Below are positions 10,700-23,799 of a DNA stretch of 64,000 nucleotides, piece by piece. How positions within the stretch are numbered: the first letter of the stretch is position 1; each line of letters opens with the position of its first letter. This DNA is from Hedera helix (lineage: Eukaryota; Streptophyta; Magnoliopsida; Apiales; Araliaceae): positions 20,181,010 to 20,245,009 of the forward strand of contig OX359282.1 of NCBI GenBank assembly GCA_947179155.2, in the 5' to 3' direction. The notes beneath the pieces were generated by a model that saw only the letters and a list, made by a program, of their open reading frames with translations, was not told the DNA's origin and did not search any database. The position numbers were made by a program, and so were the translations under genes.

Positions 10700-11930
10700 T
10701 TAACAAGGACTATGGCATGTATCAAAGTGTTTACCATAATATTCTCCGTCTCTATCTGATCTCACTACTTTAAGTTTTCGGTCAAGTTGATTTTCAACTT
10801 CAGCATTGAAACTTTTAAACGTATTGAATGATTCAGATTTTTCATTAATCAGGTAGATATAAGTATAGAGAGAATATTTATCAATGAACATAATGAAAGA
10901 ATTATGTCCACCAATTTCAAGAGAATATGGTCCACATATATCTGTGTGAATCACCTCAAGAAGTCCACCAATTTTAGTGGCTCATTTCTTACTAACTTTC
11001 AAAAAAAATCCTTTTATACATTCAATACAATGGTCAAGATCAGAGAAATCTAGTGAATAAAGAATTCAATCATTTATAAGACGTTACCTTCTGTTTTTTG
11101 AAATATGGCCTAAACATTGATCGATGCCACAGTTTTGAAGATCTCATTATCTAGTTTTCTCTTATTTTTACTTTTAGAGGTATTTTCTGTCACATTCATT
11201 ATTAACAAGGGTTCAACAAAGACATTATCCAAAATTAACTTATAGAAGTTTAATTCCCTCTAAAGAGTCAGAATTAATAACATAAGAGTAATGATAATTA
11301 ATAATTTTATTATTCCTAAACTTAAATGAAAAAACATCAACATCAAATTTAGATAAGAAAATTAAATTTTGGATCATATTGGGAATATAAAGAGCATCAT
11401 ATAAATATAAGGTGAAACCGCTCTCTAAAACTAAAGCAAAAAGTTCATATAGCTTTAACTTGTATAGACTCTACTTTGTCAACTTTAATGGTTCTTTCCA
11501 TTTTTTGGAGTGTCTTATTTGAAAAGAATTCTTGTAATGAATTAGTAATGTAAACCATAGCACCAGTGTTAATCCACCATGTATTAGAAGGAACATCAAT
11601 TACAAAGGATTCATAAGTCACATAATTGAAGCATATACTTTTATTTTTAAGTCATTCTTCGAACTTAGGATAATCTTTCTAAATATGTCATTTCTTATTA
11701 CGAAAGTGACATTTTGGACCTGTCTCAGAGTTATTACCTGAATAATTTGTCTTATTTGATTTAGTAGAAACTGACTTATCTTTATTCTTAAAACATTTGC
11801 CATTTTTATGAGCCCTCTTCTTATGAGATCCAGTGATAGTCAAATGAGCAACATTATATTTTTGAACCTTAAGCATTTCTTCCTCTTGGATGCACACGGA
11901 TCAACTCACTCATCTTCCACTTTTTTTTTT
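10700..11930 (-). pseudogene. Copia gag-pol remnant A
   Basis: Decayed Ty1/Copia polyprotein on the minus strand. From its 5' side it shows a degenerate zinc knuckle (CHFRNKK, second Cys changed to Arg, near 11690-11710), a protease-like stretch WWINTGAMVYITNSL (near 11520-11580), a gapped middle, and the integrase core near 10954-10700 (MIHTDICGPYSLEIGG, later VVRSDRDGEYY). Several stops and frameshifts separate these parts, and RT/RNase H is missing. No function is expected. Confidence 0.8.
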
Positions 11931-12585
11931 ACGTGTTATAATTAATTTTAAATGGATCAAACTGTTGAGAAAAGTGAACCTAAAACAATCTCAAGCCCAA
12001 AATTTATTTTTTCGTCTTTCTGCAATTAAATAGGATATCAACAAACCCAATAATGAGAACGAAAATAACAAATAAAAATCTACAAGACACAATATTTAAC
12101 GTGAACAATTCTTAAAGAAAAATATTACAGGTCAAATTTTGAATCTCCACTGTATCATTAATGATGAGTTTACAGTAATCTTCCTAAATTTTACACCATA
12201 AAAATTAAGGTTACACAATAAATTGAGAGAGTACAAATTTACCTTTAATTAGATTAAGAAATATAATTAAATTCACCACCCAAAATACAAATTCCGAAGC
12301 TACATGAGGATTATTTGTAGCTTCCTGGTTCTCAGCTACATTCACATCGAGCAGTGGATAGTTCATTTCCTAATTTTCGAAAGCCATTCTAAACTGCAGT
12401 CACAAGATAAATGTTAGTTAAACAAACTGACTTGTCACTTCTTGTCCCCATATTCAAGCCAACTCATTAGATAACAAAATTTAATTTATGTAGGATACAC
12501 TAGTGATGTATTCTATTCGTCTCTTTCTTCCTACTTCTACCCCAGATCTTCATTAAAGATCATATCCCTAAGCTCAGATACTAAA
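11931..12585. other. Retroelement debris next to LTR B
   Basis: No ORF. The 30 bases next to the LTR read, on the minus strand, TTTAGTATCTGAGCTTAGG, a degraded form of the usual tRNA-Met primer-binding site TGGTATCAGAGC. The LTR to the right is therefore a 5' LTR with a little leader left. Confidence 0.45.
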
Positions 12586-15359
12586 TGTGACGCCCCCAAA
12601 TCTGAGACTACACAGCCCAATTTGAGACGCCAAATTACACGGTATCTAATATAAAATAGTACATAGTACAAAAATACAGAGCTCAATAATACACAACTAA
12701 GTCTTTACTATTATTGTCACACTATTTACAACATGTGAAGACTACTACAGCTATCTCTCAAACATTCACTCAATTTTCCGGCTAGACACAGCTACTCTCT
12801 CATTTCTTGAAAGATAATAAAACAAACAAAAGGGTGAGCTCAAATAGCCCAGTAAAGAAATATCATGACTAAGATAACAATGAGTAAATTATCATTAGCC
12901 TTCAATAGTTGAGTTCATGATAGAATATAATAAATAACAAGTTTAGATCAATAATAGTTGCAGAATGAACAATCCATTAGAAGAATCATGTATACTATGA
13001 TGTTCACTAGCTCTTTTTTTTTCTTCATAAAAACATCATCAATTTTTATCATCTAAAACAACACTGGTCATAATCATATGAACAACAGTTCTTCTTTGCC
13101 CCAGGTGGGCAAAGAAGAACATTCACCACGTGCCTTAAAAGACACACAACAATTATATTGCCTTTATCCTATCATCTGTGCCCTAGGCCACAGATATTTA
13201 TAACAACTTAATTCTTGATTATTAGAATAATAACAGAGATATAAATGATGAATAGAATAACATGACTTTTTGTCCTGAGTCAAATAATGTCCAAATTATC
13301 AACATGATGTGGAGTAAAATTCAAAAATGATATTTAAAATCCACAGTTCAAAATAACGGTAAAAGTTCAATAGAAATGTTTAGGTAAATAGAAAACTTCA
13401 AATAAAATTATATTAGATGAAGCATAAATTATTAATGAATATATAATTATTTCAAGAATTTTACCAAACAATACTTACCCTAGTAAGTTTAAGAGTATGA
13501 AAGAAAATGATATCCCTTACTTTAACACAAAACTGAATATTGATTTAAATGAAGTTGATCAACCTATATATTTATAATTTAATTAGTAACTACCACATAT
13601 AATTTTATGGTGTATACCAATTCGTATAAAATCATCAAAAGTGATTTGATAGTAAAAATTTGTGTAGTGTACAGAATAAAGTATAATAAACTTCAAAATA
13701 GTTTTTAAAAATATTATTTTAAAAGAATCTTAAGAGAAAGTTTTTCAAAATAAATCTTCTAAAGGAAGATTTATAAACACCGTGTGATATGTGTGGTTAC
13801 TTTACTAACTATTATGAAAAAACTTACTTGAACAATACTTGTACTCTCACAGATCTTCAAATACACATGATAGCTTAAGCACACTTAGAAAGAACTTGTA
13901 ACGACCCCGTAATTCGACCCAATTTATTACTTTAACTTTCACATTTGTTTAACATTATATTCCTTACGTCCAAATTTCGGTTCGTTAATAAATCTTTCAT
14001 CTCCTAATTTAATCCATTATTTAATTTCAAAATCATCAATTATCAAAATTCTCATATAAATTTTCTTTTTCTTGATTAAATCATTGTAATAAAATATTTA
14101 GATGTTTAAAATCTTTACAACTGGATCCTAGTCCCTAGATCGCAACCTTAACTTTTTCCTTCTTTACAAATATCATATTGTTCAACATTTAAAATTTAAT
14201 AATGATTATATCTTCACATTTGTTCGTTCAATCGTAATTCACAATTAGACCATTTAACAAATCTTTATCGTAACAATCATCTTAAACAATCATAGTTCGC
14301 CTTGTAACTCTATTCGTCCTATCCGGACAAACTTGTAAATAGATACAATACATTCACATAAATTTTACCAATTCACTCACATTGAATCATGACATCGAAA
14401 TTATAACAGTTACGTATCCAACCTTCTAGATAATTCATCTTTAGCACAATCTGATATTTCTGAAACTCATTTATTTACCTGCAAAAGTTTATTTTAAGCA
14501 AGTAATGAGCACAACGGCTCAGCAAGTTCAACAGATTAAAATTTCACGTAACACATACCTTAATATGCTTAGTGTGTGTCATAGATCATGTGCTTGTGCT
14601 TCACATATAGCAATATATCTCATATCGTTGCACAAAGAACACATTGTGGTCATATTAAACACGTATCACATAGCACATAATTTGTATGTATTTATAACAA
14701 GAATTTTATATCATAATAGTTCAACATTTAACATAAAAGGGACTGAAGAACTTGCCTGAAGTCCAGTTAATTAATTTGATAGCTCAAACCCTTAACTCGA
14801 TCAACCTATGATCATAAAATAATCAAATAATAATTATTTAACTCCTTATGATATTAATTTAATTAATTAATATCATCTCTAGGCCAATTATTAATTTATA
14901 TGGTTAATTATATTAACCTCGTTCCTTAAAATATTCGTTTAACTTAATATCCATTATCTCTAATACGGACAACCCGGCTCATTGGATAAAATTTAACATA
15001 TTTGGTTGTCCGAATTTTCATTTAATCATTTTCTAACCTTTAAACTCATTAGATTAATATTTAAAATATTTAAATATTAATCCCCAATATTTAATATTTT
15101 TACAAAAATATTAAATTTAATGTCCAAACATCATTTCTATATTTTTAGTATTTTTCTATAATTTTCTATGATTTTTAAACAATTTTTAAACATTTATTTC
15201 ATTAAAATCTGATTCTGGGGGCATTTTAGTCATTTCCGCGGTCAAAGGGACAAAATTGGCATTTTCCGGAAAGCTCAGGGGCATTTCCGTCATTTCGGCA
15301 ACGTTAGGGACAAATCCGGAATTTTTCGGAAAGGCCAGGGGCATAACCGAACTTTCACC

Positions 15360-15540
15360 ACGTGACCGACCGCGCAATGCGCGGCCCCTGCTTCTGACGA
15401 CGCCAAACGACGTCGTTTTCCCCTGCCGGTTCTTGACTTCCGCGCAATGCGTGGCTGCCCTTCCTTCGCGCCAAGAAACGGCGCCGTTTCAACGCATGCG
15501 ACTGAAAAAAAAATATGGTCCGCGCAACGCGCGGACCGGC
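15360..15540. repeat. GC-rich palindrome cluster in LTR A1
   Basis: Three versions of CCGCGCAATGCGCGG (at about 15369, 15438 and 15519, the last CCGCGCAACGCGCGG) are interleaved with AAACGACGTCGTTTT and AAACGGCGCCGTTT palindromes. The block stands out from the surrounding ~25-30% GC. No matching block was found in LTR A2. Confidence 0.75.
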
Positions 15541-15941
15541 CTTTCTTCTTCCTCAGCCTTTAACGCAAACAGTACACCAACTTAGAAATAAAAGCACCAT
15601 TTTTATCAGCTTTTTCCCAACAAAATTATTTCAAAAATCTTATAATTCATAAACACACATCTATAAATTATGTAGAACAATTATTCTAATTATTCATAAT
15701 TTTTCTACACAATTCTTTTACCAACAAAAATACATAAATAAATAATTTATACCTTCTAAAGTTTGCCAACTTCCTTTTAGGCTTACTCCCACTTGGATGG
15801 CATCAAATCCTCTTCCTTGGTGGCCATGGAGATTTTATGGTGGAGTTGGTGGTGGCCACGGTGATGTTTGGATGGGAGAGATAAAGGGAGAGTATTTGTG
15901 TTTTTATTTTCTTTTCTTGTTTACTTTTCTATTCTTTTCTT

Positions 15942-15944
<3 letters not shown>

Positions 15945-15980
<36 letters not shown>
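15945..15980. repeat. (TA)n microsatellite
   Basis: About 17 TA units within LTR A1, near the expected minus-strand TATA region of the LTR. Confidence 0.9.
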
Positions 15981-15981
<1 letters not shown>

Positions 15982-17534
15982 GAAGCCATCTTGGATAAAA
16001 AATTTCCCACCGACTTACCATGAAACTTCCGGATTTTTCTACAGAAACGCATGCAAATTTTCTTTCTAAAGCATTATGTAATTATTGCGTGTAATAAATA
16101 TTTTACATAACAAATATAAAATATTTATTTTAATTTACTAAAAATCATAATTTGATTTATCAATATTATTAGTACCTCTTTTGGGTACTTTTCTTGACAA
16201 ATTTTGTACACGCATATCGCCGTGCATGTAATTATATGAGGTAATTTTTACCTCCAAAATTCATAAAATAATTCATAGGACATATAAAAATTATTTTTCA
16301 TAATTTTTCACTCCGTTACTTGGACAACATATTACATTAACATATTCACTTTTCCGAAATATTATCCTTCATAATAGTCATAATAATTTCATTATACATA
16401 AATATAATTTTTTTACTAACTTAAAACATTCTTTTTTCTTATTTATTATTTAATTTCTTTAATATTCATATTAATTTTTTTATATATAAATTATATAATT
16501 TAATATTATATAATTTATGTAATTAGATTCTCCTTTTAAATAATTTCTTAATCTCCTCCAACTTTATTTCATTTAATCACTTATATAAATTACATAATTA
16601 TTCTTATATAATTTATATAATTATTATTTTCTTCATACCTTATTTTAATTTCCTTATATAAATTATATAATTTATTCTTATATAATTTATATAATTACCT
16701 TTCTTCTCAATTAATTTCTAAACTTCCTCCATAATTCTTAATAAATTTAAAATCAATAATTACAATTTTTACTAACTTCCTCATTAACTTTTCGAAATTT
16801 TCGGATTAATTTAATTATTAATCCCTTAATTTCCATAATTAATAACTTTTAAATTATAGCAATTAACCAAGCATCCATATAAACATATTTACATCATATT
16901 TCCCACATTTTCACATAACTTCATTTAATTTCATAATTTCTGCATTTTCATAACCATTTTATTGTACAATTTATTGTACATTTAACCAAAATTTCTCTTA
17001 TTCCTCATAAATTATTTTTAAACAATTTATTTACTTTTCAATTATTTAATTCAACACAAATCATCAACATCCTTGTACATATTTAATTTACCAATTAAAT
17101 CTCATCAAATATCTTAAATCACATAAAATATCTCAACTAATTTAAACCATCCTGATAATTTTCTCATTTGACATTAATAAAGAATTTCTGAAAATCTGGA
17201 TCCTCACAGAACTTACACAAAATAATATTTAGAGAGTGAAAGAAAGAATAAGCAAGAAAGTTTATGAAAAATCATTAAGTTAATACCTCTATTTATAGCA
17301 AAAAATCTTATCATAATCCAAGATTTTCTAACTTAATCCAAACTGTATATGTCAAGATAATGTTTAATCCATAACACACATTTTATCTTTTAAGATTTCT
17401 TTAATCTAAATCATTCATTTAAAAATTATCTTTAATCTATATTGTTCATTTCAAATTTTACAATTATTACATTATCTTTAATCTATACAATTCATTTCAT
17501 ATTTTTCTTAATCTATACCATTTATTTAATAAAA

Positions 17535-17765
17535 CAATTAACTTTATATATAAATTAAGTAACTTTATATATAAATTAATTAATTTTATATATAAAATAA
17601 CTAACTTTATATATAAATTAATTAACTTTATATATAAAACAATTAACTTTATATATTAAAAAACTAACTTTATATATAAAATAATTAACTTTATATATAA
17701 AACAACTAATTTTATATATAAATCAATTAACTTTATATAAAGTATATAAAACAAGTAACTTTATA
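17535..17765. repeat. Short tandem array, ~22-bp unit AACTTTATATATAAA
   Basis: About ten imperfect copies of (A)ACTTTATATATAAAwwAATT lie in the U3-side part of LTR B. The unit centre is the palindrome TTTATATATAAA. Confidence 0.8.
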
Positions 17766-18509
17766 AATTTAATTATTCAACAATAATTCACCAATTATTC
17801 ACAATTATTCATTACTATAACCAATTATTGTAAATGTAATGTAGTTGACTTTTTGAGTTAGAGACTCATAATACTAGATGAAAAATTAACTAATAATATA
17901 ATATAACAGTTTAATCAACATCATAATAGTGATAACAATAATGCAGAAAATAAATAAAAGAAAGAGCACGTTATTGTGTAATGATAATTATTGATTTAGT
18001 AATATAAATTACTGTGCATATGTTACTGTGATAATTATCAGTTCAATAATATGAATTATTGTGTCTGTGACAATTATTGGTTCAATAAAGTCAATATTGT
18101 ACAATAGCCACTTTATTAGTTCAATAATATGAAATACTGTGCAATACCTTGTGCTACGGTGCAATACCGTATTTTACTATTCCTTTACCACTGGGTATTT
18201 TAACAGTTAAAATTGATAATACCATTGACTATTTTTATTTAAAAAAGTTACTTATGTTATTTTCTATATCTGATAATATTTCATTGTGGGGTTCACCAAT
18301 GTTTGGTTATTTTGGTGCCATTGTACGAATCGAATATTCCCCAACAGAACGAATATTCCCTGACAAAATGAATATTTTCAACAAGATAAAATTTGTACAA
18401 AACATTTTTTTAAATTTAACTTTTGTCAATTTATTCACTTACTGTTTCAGAAAAAATAAATATATAAAGAAAAATTTAATTTATATTTCATAAAAGTCGG
18501 GGTCTTACA

Positions 18510-18970
18510 TTGCATAGGTTTGTACAACATCTTTTTGTTCCTAATTCCCTCATCTTCAACACCTTTCACATATGTCCACATCGTATAAAGAGTGTCTATT
18601 TTATTACCTTTAATCACCAATAGAGACGCTTTAGTGAGCTTCCATTGACTTTCACCAAAGAGATAATTATAACCATTCTCATCGAGCTTACTGGTAGAGA
18701 TTAAATTAAGACAAATATATGGAACATGTCTGACATCTTTAAGCATTAACATGCAACCACTGTTAGTCTTCAAACAAATATTTCTAATGTCGATAACCTT
18801 TGATTCACTTATGTTTTTCATCCGTACACAGCTAACATCATCACTAGTGTAGAATTTAAAGATCTAACCATATGAAGTAGCATGGAACGAAGCACCACAA
18901 TCAATCACCTAATAATTAACATGACACTGGGGTTTACCATCACAAATAATGGCTACATCAATGACGGATA
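18510..18970 (-). pseudogene. Copia pol remnant B (protease to pre-integrase)
   Basis: Minus-strand Ty1/Copia fragment. It shows the aspartic protease start DCGASFHATS (near 18915-18885) and the pre-integrase stretch GCMLMLKDVRHVPYICLNLI with STSKLDENGY (near 18750-18670), with one or more stops. It is a different copy and family from remnant A, since the protease region is present twice in the two pieces. LTR B inserted at or near its left end. Confidence 0.8.
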
Positions 18971-19611
18971 GATACACAATAGAGTCCTCATTCTCATCAT
19001 ATCAATTTTAAATTTAAAAAAATAAATGTCATATTAACTTCAAAAAGTCATAATTATAATTTTTTTAAAATATTATTAACTATAAAATTAAGGTTATAAA
19101 ATGTTAAATAAATTATATCAACTTTAACTTTAAAAATGCAATATCTCATATTAATTATAAAAAACCAAATTAATATTACCTTAGTTCTAATTTATACGAT
19201 CATTATTGATTTTGTGAAAATAAAAGTCAAAATTGATATAGATTCACTTAAGTTTAGTCAAAACAAGATGAATATTTTATACTATATAAAAAATACAACT
19301 AATTAAAAGATTTATAAATTTTAATTTTTAATAAATCTATATTAATTTTTTATTTTAAAATAATTTAAGTTGACTTTTAAAAAATTGATCATGATTATAT
19401 AAATTAGAACAGAAGGAGGTATCATGTTTCAGAATGAATGAGTACATGTTATTAATTTCTTTTAGCTATTGATTTTAATCATTATATAGGTAGCCATAAT
19501 GAAGAGTTTCAGAATGTTTAACATGTACGCAACTGAAAATTGGTGTCGGAAGAAACTAATTGGATTGGGCCAAAATGAGACTGGGCTAAAAAAATTCAAA
19601 ATTTATTTCGC
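18971..19611. other. Intergenic, no gene recognised
   Basis: AT-rich, no supported ORF or element boundary. Confidence 0.5.
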
Positions 19612-19620
19612 TTAAAAATT

Positions 19621-20619
19621 GGGAAGTGATATTTCCACATGATAAATTGTTAGTTCTGCAGTGGTCCCCATATTCTGACTGAAGCTCATTATTTTGTGCT
19701 CAATTTGCCCTTGTTTGAAACAACACCCAAGTGTATTTTCTTCCCACTTCTGCACATCATTTTATCTCTATCAGCTAACCTCCATCACTAACCTAGATCT
19801 ACCCTCTTAACCACCAAATTTTGACCTAAGTAGAAAAGTAATAGTAATCTTTCTTCGGAAAAGAGAAAGATTCCAAAGAAAGACCACTATTGTGGGTAAT
19901 AGAGAACAAAGAAATTCTGAAATACATACGCACAAATCAATCCCACCAAATAATTTATTTTAACCCATCATATACTCTCATCTTCAATACTCTCTCATAC
20001 ATCCAATAATTCTATTTGTAGATCCACTTCTCTCTAATAAGTTACTCCAACAGTAGTTACAACAACATTAATCAATGGTTCTTCCAGCACCAACATCGCT
20101 AGCGGTGGTCTGCGACGACTCATCATACCCAATAACAACTAATATATATCTGGGCATGGACTTCAGATCGGTGAACAGTGGGCAACTTCATCTCTTTAGA
20201 CTGATTTTGTTAAGCTTTTAACATTTATTAAAAACTGAGGGATGGTGGTCGTGGTCCAAAGAAATAGTCGATTAATTGCAGAGAAGTTCGTTCAATTGGG
20301 TGTTGTAGCAAGGAAGGGCAAATATAGACATAAACAAATGAGTTTTATTTGGATCATTGGTTTTTCTCTCTTCTGAAGAAAGATTACTACTACTTTTCTA
20401 CTGAGATCGAAATTAGGTGATTAGGAGGGTAGATCTGGGTTAGTGATAGAGGTTTTAGCGTTGGAGGTTAAAGATAAAATGAAGTGCAAAAATGGAGAAG
20501 AGAGTGCACTTGGGTATTGTTACAAACAGGGGCAAATTGGGCATAAAATAATGAGCTTAAGTCAGAATATGGGGTCCATTGTGGAACTAGCATTTTATCC
20601 TACGAAAATATCACTTCCC
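19621..20619. mobile_element. Non-autonomous MULE-like element, 999 bp
   Basis: Terminal inverted repeats of about 245 bases: the left arm starts GGGAAGTGATATTT, the right arm ends in its complement. The arms match at about 80% by eye (for example CCCATATTCTGACT and CTCATTATTTT). Long TIRs and the lack of a transposase fit a Mutator-like derivative. Flanks share TAAAAAT, but a clean 9-bp duplication is not obvious. The centre is slightly GC-richer (near 20090-20120), with no identifiable gene. Confidence 0.65.
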
Positions 20620-21063
20620 TAAAAATATAATGTCAAAGTCTATCTTTTATGGATGAGTTGACCCGTAAACTTGGTCGCTTTATGCCAGGCTTAAATACTA
20701 GTATGTATAATGGGTGCATTCGATCCTATTAGAGCATCTCCAGCAGATGGACTATCTGCTGGACTATATTTAGTCCATGTGACATCAGCAGATGTCCTTT
20801 AGTCTTCCATCATTCCAGCAGATGGACTATCCCATGGACTATCCCGCAGACTATAATATAAAAAGATTAAAATAATCAATGAATTTAAAAAAACTCCAAC
20901 GGCTATATTCCAACGGTCATATTCTAACGACCATATTCCAACGGTCATATTCCAACGGATATATTTTAACGAACAAACAACCTCTATAAATATAAGTCAT
21001 ATCCAGTCTCTCATATTAACTCATCTCAACTTCAATTTTTCAGTCAAATATGTTATTTTAAAT

Positions 21064-22356
21064 ATGTCTCGTCAATTTGAATTAGCTATGTTGCACATGG
21101 ATGAAGAAGAAGATGAAGAAGCATATGGGCAATTTTTAGGCTTGGCGGCTATTGAAGAAGAGCAACAAAATGGCAATAGGCATACATCACGTCAACGTGG
21201 TTCCGTGCAAGGTCGTATTACCATTGATCGTGGTAGACATGAAGGTCATAATCGACTTTTTCGTGATTATTTTATTGAACATCCTACATACCCCCCGTAA
21301 TTATTTCGAAGAAGATTTCGAATGCGGCACCCACTTTTCCTCCGAATTCAAAGAGCAGTTGAAGCGTATGATTCATACTTCGTCCAAAAAATGAATGCTG
21401 CAGGACAATTCGGTTTATCTTCTCTTCAAAAGATAACTGCCTCAATGCGGATGCTTGCCTATGGTATTTCAGCAGATTCCGTTGATGATTATGTACGGAT
21501 CGGTGAAAGCACGACTATATTGAGTCTTAAAAGATTTGTAAAAGCAGTCATTGCAATTTTTGGTGATGAATATTTGAGATCCCCCAATAGTGATGACATC
21601 GTTAGACTGCTATCAAAAGCTGAAGAACGTGGTTTTCCTGGGATGTTGGGGAGCATCGACTGCATGCATTGGAAATGGAAGAATTGTCCGATTGCGTGGC
21701 ATGGTATGTATTCTGGACATGTGCATGAGCCAACAATTATTTTAGAAGTGGTGGCTTCATACGATCTTTGGATATGGCATGCATTTTTTGGATTACCGGG
21801 CTCTCATAATGATATTAACGTTTTGGAGAGATCATCTATCTTCTCTGCTCTTACTGAAGGTCATGCTCCAGCTGTGAACTACTCAATTAATGGAAATGAG
21901 TACACGATGGGATATTACCTTACTGATGGTATATATCCCCCATGGGCAACATTTGTTAAAACCATTTCGGCACCTCGAGGAAATAAAAGAAAACTATTTG
22001 CGAAGACTCAAGAGGCGCTTAGGAAAGACGTTGAGCGAGCATTTGGGGTACTCCAAGCACGTTTTGCAATTGTTCGTGGGCCTGCACGATTTTGGGATCA
22101 AACAACACTAAAAGAAATTATGACTGCATGCATAATACTACATAATATGATCATTGAGGATGAACGAGATGAAAGTCAAGAACCAGCAACCTATGATACA
22201 CATGACGAGATTCCCACTGTAAAAGTGTCTCATGAGCGTACCCCACAATTACTTGCATTCATTGAAGCCAATCACCGCATAAAGGATAGACAAGTTCATT
22301 CTCAACTTCAAGAAGATATTATTCAACACTTGTGGTCACTACATGGTGGAGCATAA
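21064..22356 (+). pseudogene. Harbinger transposase (DDE_Tnp_4) with one in-frame stop
   Basis: One reading frame of 430 codons, broken only by TAA at 21298-21300 in the stretch YPP*LFRRRFRM. The N-terminal part (MSRQFELAMLHMDEEEDEEA) is acidic. The rest shows the family's helix-rich region (GLSSLQKITASMRMLAYG) and the catalytic triad: Asp in GSIDCMHW (about residue 199), Asp in GSHNDIN (about 250) and Glu in KDVERAFG (about 324). It would nick and join TIR ends at TTA sites in the nucleus. The single stop is the only visible lesion. A start at the Met of 21322 would lack the N-terminal region. Confidence 0.92.
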
Positions 22357-22413
22357 TCCATTACATTCTACTACAATAATAAGCAAATCAGCAGTTCTAT
22401 AATAATAAGCAAG

Positions 22414-23442
22414 TCAACTACTAGATGTAACTCTTTTCATGATTTCTTTCTTGCGTTGTTTGTAATATTCAGCTACTTCAGGCTCCATGATAATAGTGTC
22501 AATCATCATGATCCTTTCATCCTCTTGTGCTTTCATTATATTCAACTTCTCTTGCTCTTGAAAATATATTATGTCCATGTTCTCTTATCTCTTTTGTTGG
22601 TTCAATTTCATCTGATGCTCGAACTTCTCAAACCTCAATTCCATAGGTGTACTAGTATCACTGGTTCCTTTGCCCTTTTTATCTTGTGCTTTCGAAGCCT
22701 TTCTTCCCATTGGCCTCTCCAATCCTGCAGAGATTGTATCTTCAATACCATCGTCTTCATCCAAATTAATTTCTTCTACGGTTGATGGAGAAGATATTGC
22801 TGGACTTGACTTTCTAGTACTTTTCTATTTTTTTCCAATATTATTTGTTCTCCATTTTGGCACATCCTTTAATAGTCTCCAACAATGCATAAAGCCAAAT
22901 GGTTGCTTTTGGATACTTTTGAACATCTCTAATGCTTGACATATCTATTTTAAAAATTATTTACAAAGTATTAAGTATAAACTATAAGAATAAATTTATT
23001 CAAATTTTATATGAAAAAATTAAAATACTTTGTCTTGTTCACCTACACCGCTTTGTTGCATTCTTTCAATTGAAGCATAATATCCACAAAATTTGTTCAC
23101 TGCAAGTTGAATTGTTGACCAACGTTTCGCCAAAGCAGTAGAATTGCGTTCAGACTCAAAATTTTTGTATTCATGAAAGTATTCATGAACTCTTTCCCAA
23201 TATCTTCCATGTTTCTGATCATTTCCTTGAATTGGAGTCATGCTTACATTAAGCCATCCAGAAACAAGAAGGACATCTTCATCAATTGTGTAATTTCCCT
23301 TTCGCCCTGTTCTTTTGTTGGACTCATTTTTGGGAGTCTGAATTGGTACATCAGTTTGAGTTGAGAATTCATCCAACAAATTTGGATCATCAAGTGAAAA
23401 ATCTTGAGATAATAATGAAGAAATAATACATCGGAGGACCAA
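22414..23442 (-). pseudogene. Harbinger Myb/trihelix-like accessory protein
   Basis: Two exons on the minus strand: 23442-23029 and 22944-22414. They join in phase 0 (GACAAA before a GT donor, ATATGTCAAG after an AG acceptor), giving about 314 codons. Exon 1 holds the trihelix/Myb-type core (GNYTIDEDVLLVSGWLNVS through GRYWERVHEYFHEY to ALAKRWSTIQ). Exon 2 reads QALEMFKSIQKQPFGFMHCW and ends in a Lys/Glu-rich helix. In this family the protein helps the transposase bind DNA and enter the nucleus. Two in-frame stops in exon 2 (after NNIGKK and after LNQQKR) mark it as broken. Confidence 0.85.
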
Positions 23443-23799
23443 AATTTTCCATCTAAAAAAATAAATTAGAGAGATATTATCAATAAAAAAATAAAGAACA
23501 AATATAATAAAAATACAAACTATTTAATCAGATACTTACAATTATTAAATGTTGAAATTGTTGATTGAGAGATGGTAAAATATATTAAATCATTGTACCT
23601 ATTTATAGATTTTTCAGCCAAAATTTTTAATAAGTTCCATTGAAATTTTTTTTACCTTGCATAATATTTTTATTTTTTTCCATACCATTCTGTGACTTGT
23701 TGGACTATATTATTACCGTTCTGTGACTTGTTCTTCTTTTTTATTACCGTTCTGTGACCTTTGCATCAGTGAGCAATTTTTTTCCTTCTTCAACGCAGA

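Larger units (their letters stand above)
13897..17208 (-). mobile_element. Solo LTR, family A copy 1 (A1), 3312 bp
   Basis: On the plus strand it runs from TGTAACGACCCC to GGATCCTCACA. It is flanked by the perfect 5-bp duplication GAACT (13892-13896 and 17209-17213), with no internal retroelement sequence. This is the signature of LTR-LTR recombination. It is the inverse of A2 (25738-28392) and probably a Tekay-like chromovirus LTR, because such LTRs end in GGGTCGTTACA. It lies inside LTR B and is therefore younger. Small ORFs in it are LTR noise. Confidence 0.88.
12586..18509 (-). mobile_element. LTR family B copy, interrupted by solo LTR A1
   Basis: On the minus strand it starts TGTAAGACCCC (at 18509) and ends GGGGGCGTCACA (at 12586). 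Without the 3312-bp insertion and one 5-bp duplication it is about 2.6 kb. It matches the complete plus-strand copy at 40462-42876 and the fragment at 54174-55078. A minus-strand TATA box (TATAAATA, 17297-17290) precedes the transcribed part. Flanking bases do not form a target duplication, and a primer-site relic adjoins it, so this is a leftover 5' LTR rather than a solo LTR. Confidence 0.8.

Noticed and set aside
14505..14759. 84-residue ORF, and the matching minus-strand ORFs at 27455-27797
   Set aside because: Both lie at the same place in LTR family A copies, with no protein similarity; repeat sequence, not genes.
12586..18509. LTR B at this place as a solo LTR
   Set aside because: Flanks CTAAA and TTGCA do not match and a degraded primer-binding site adjoins it.
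21152..21394. 80-residue ORF overlapping the Harbinger transposase start
   Set aside because: Wrong frame; transposase similarity continues in the other frame across the stop at 21298.
22456..22939. Plus-strand ORFs of 89-109 residues in the Harbinger element
   Set aside because: Antisense shadows of exon 2 of the Myb-like gene.
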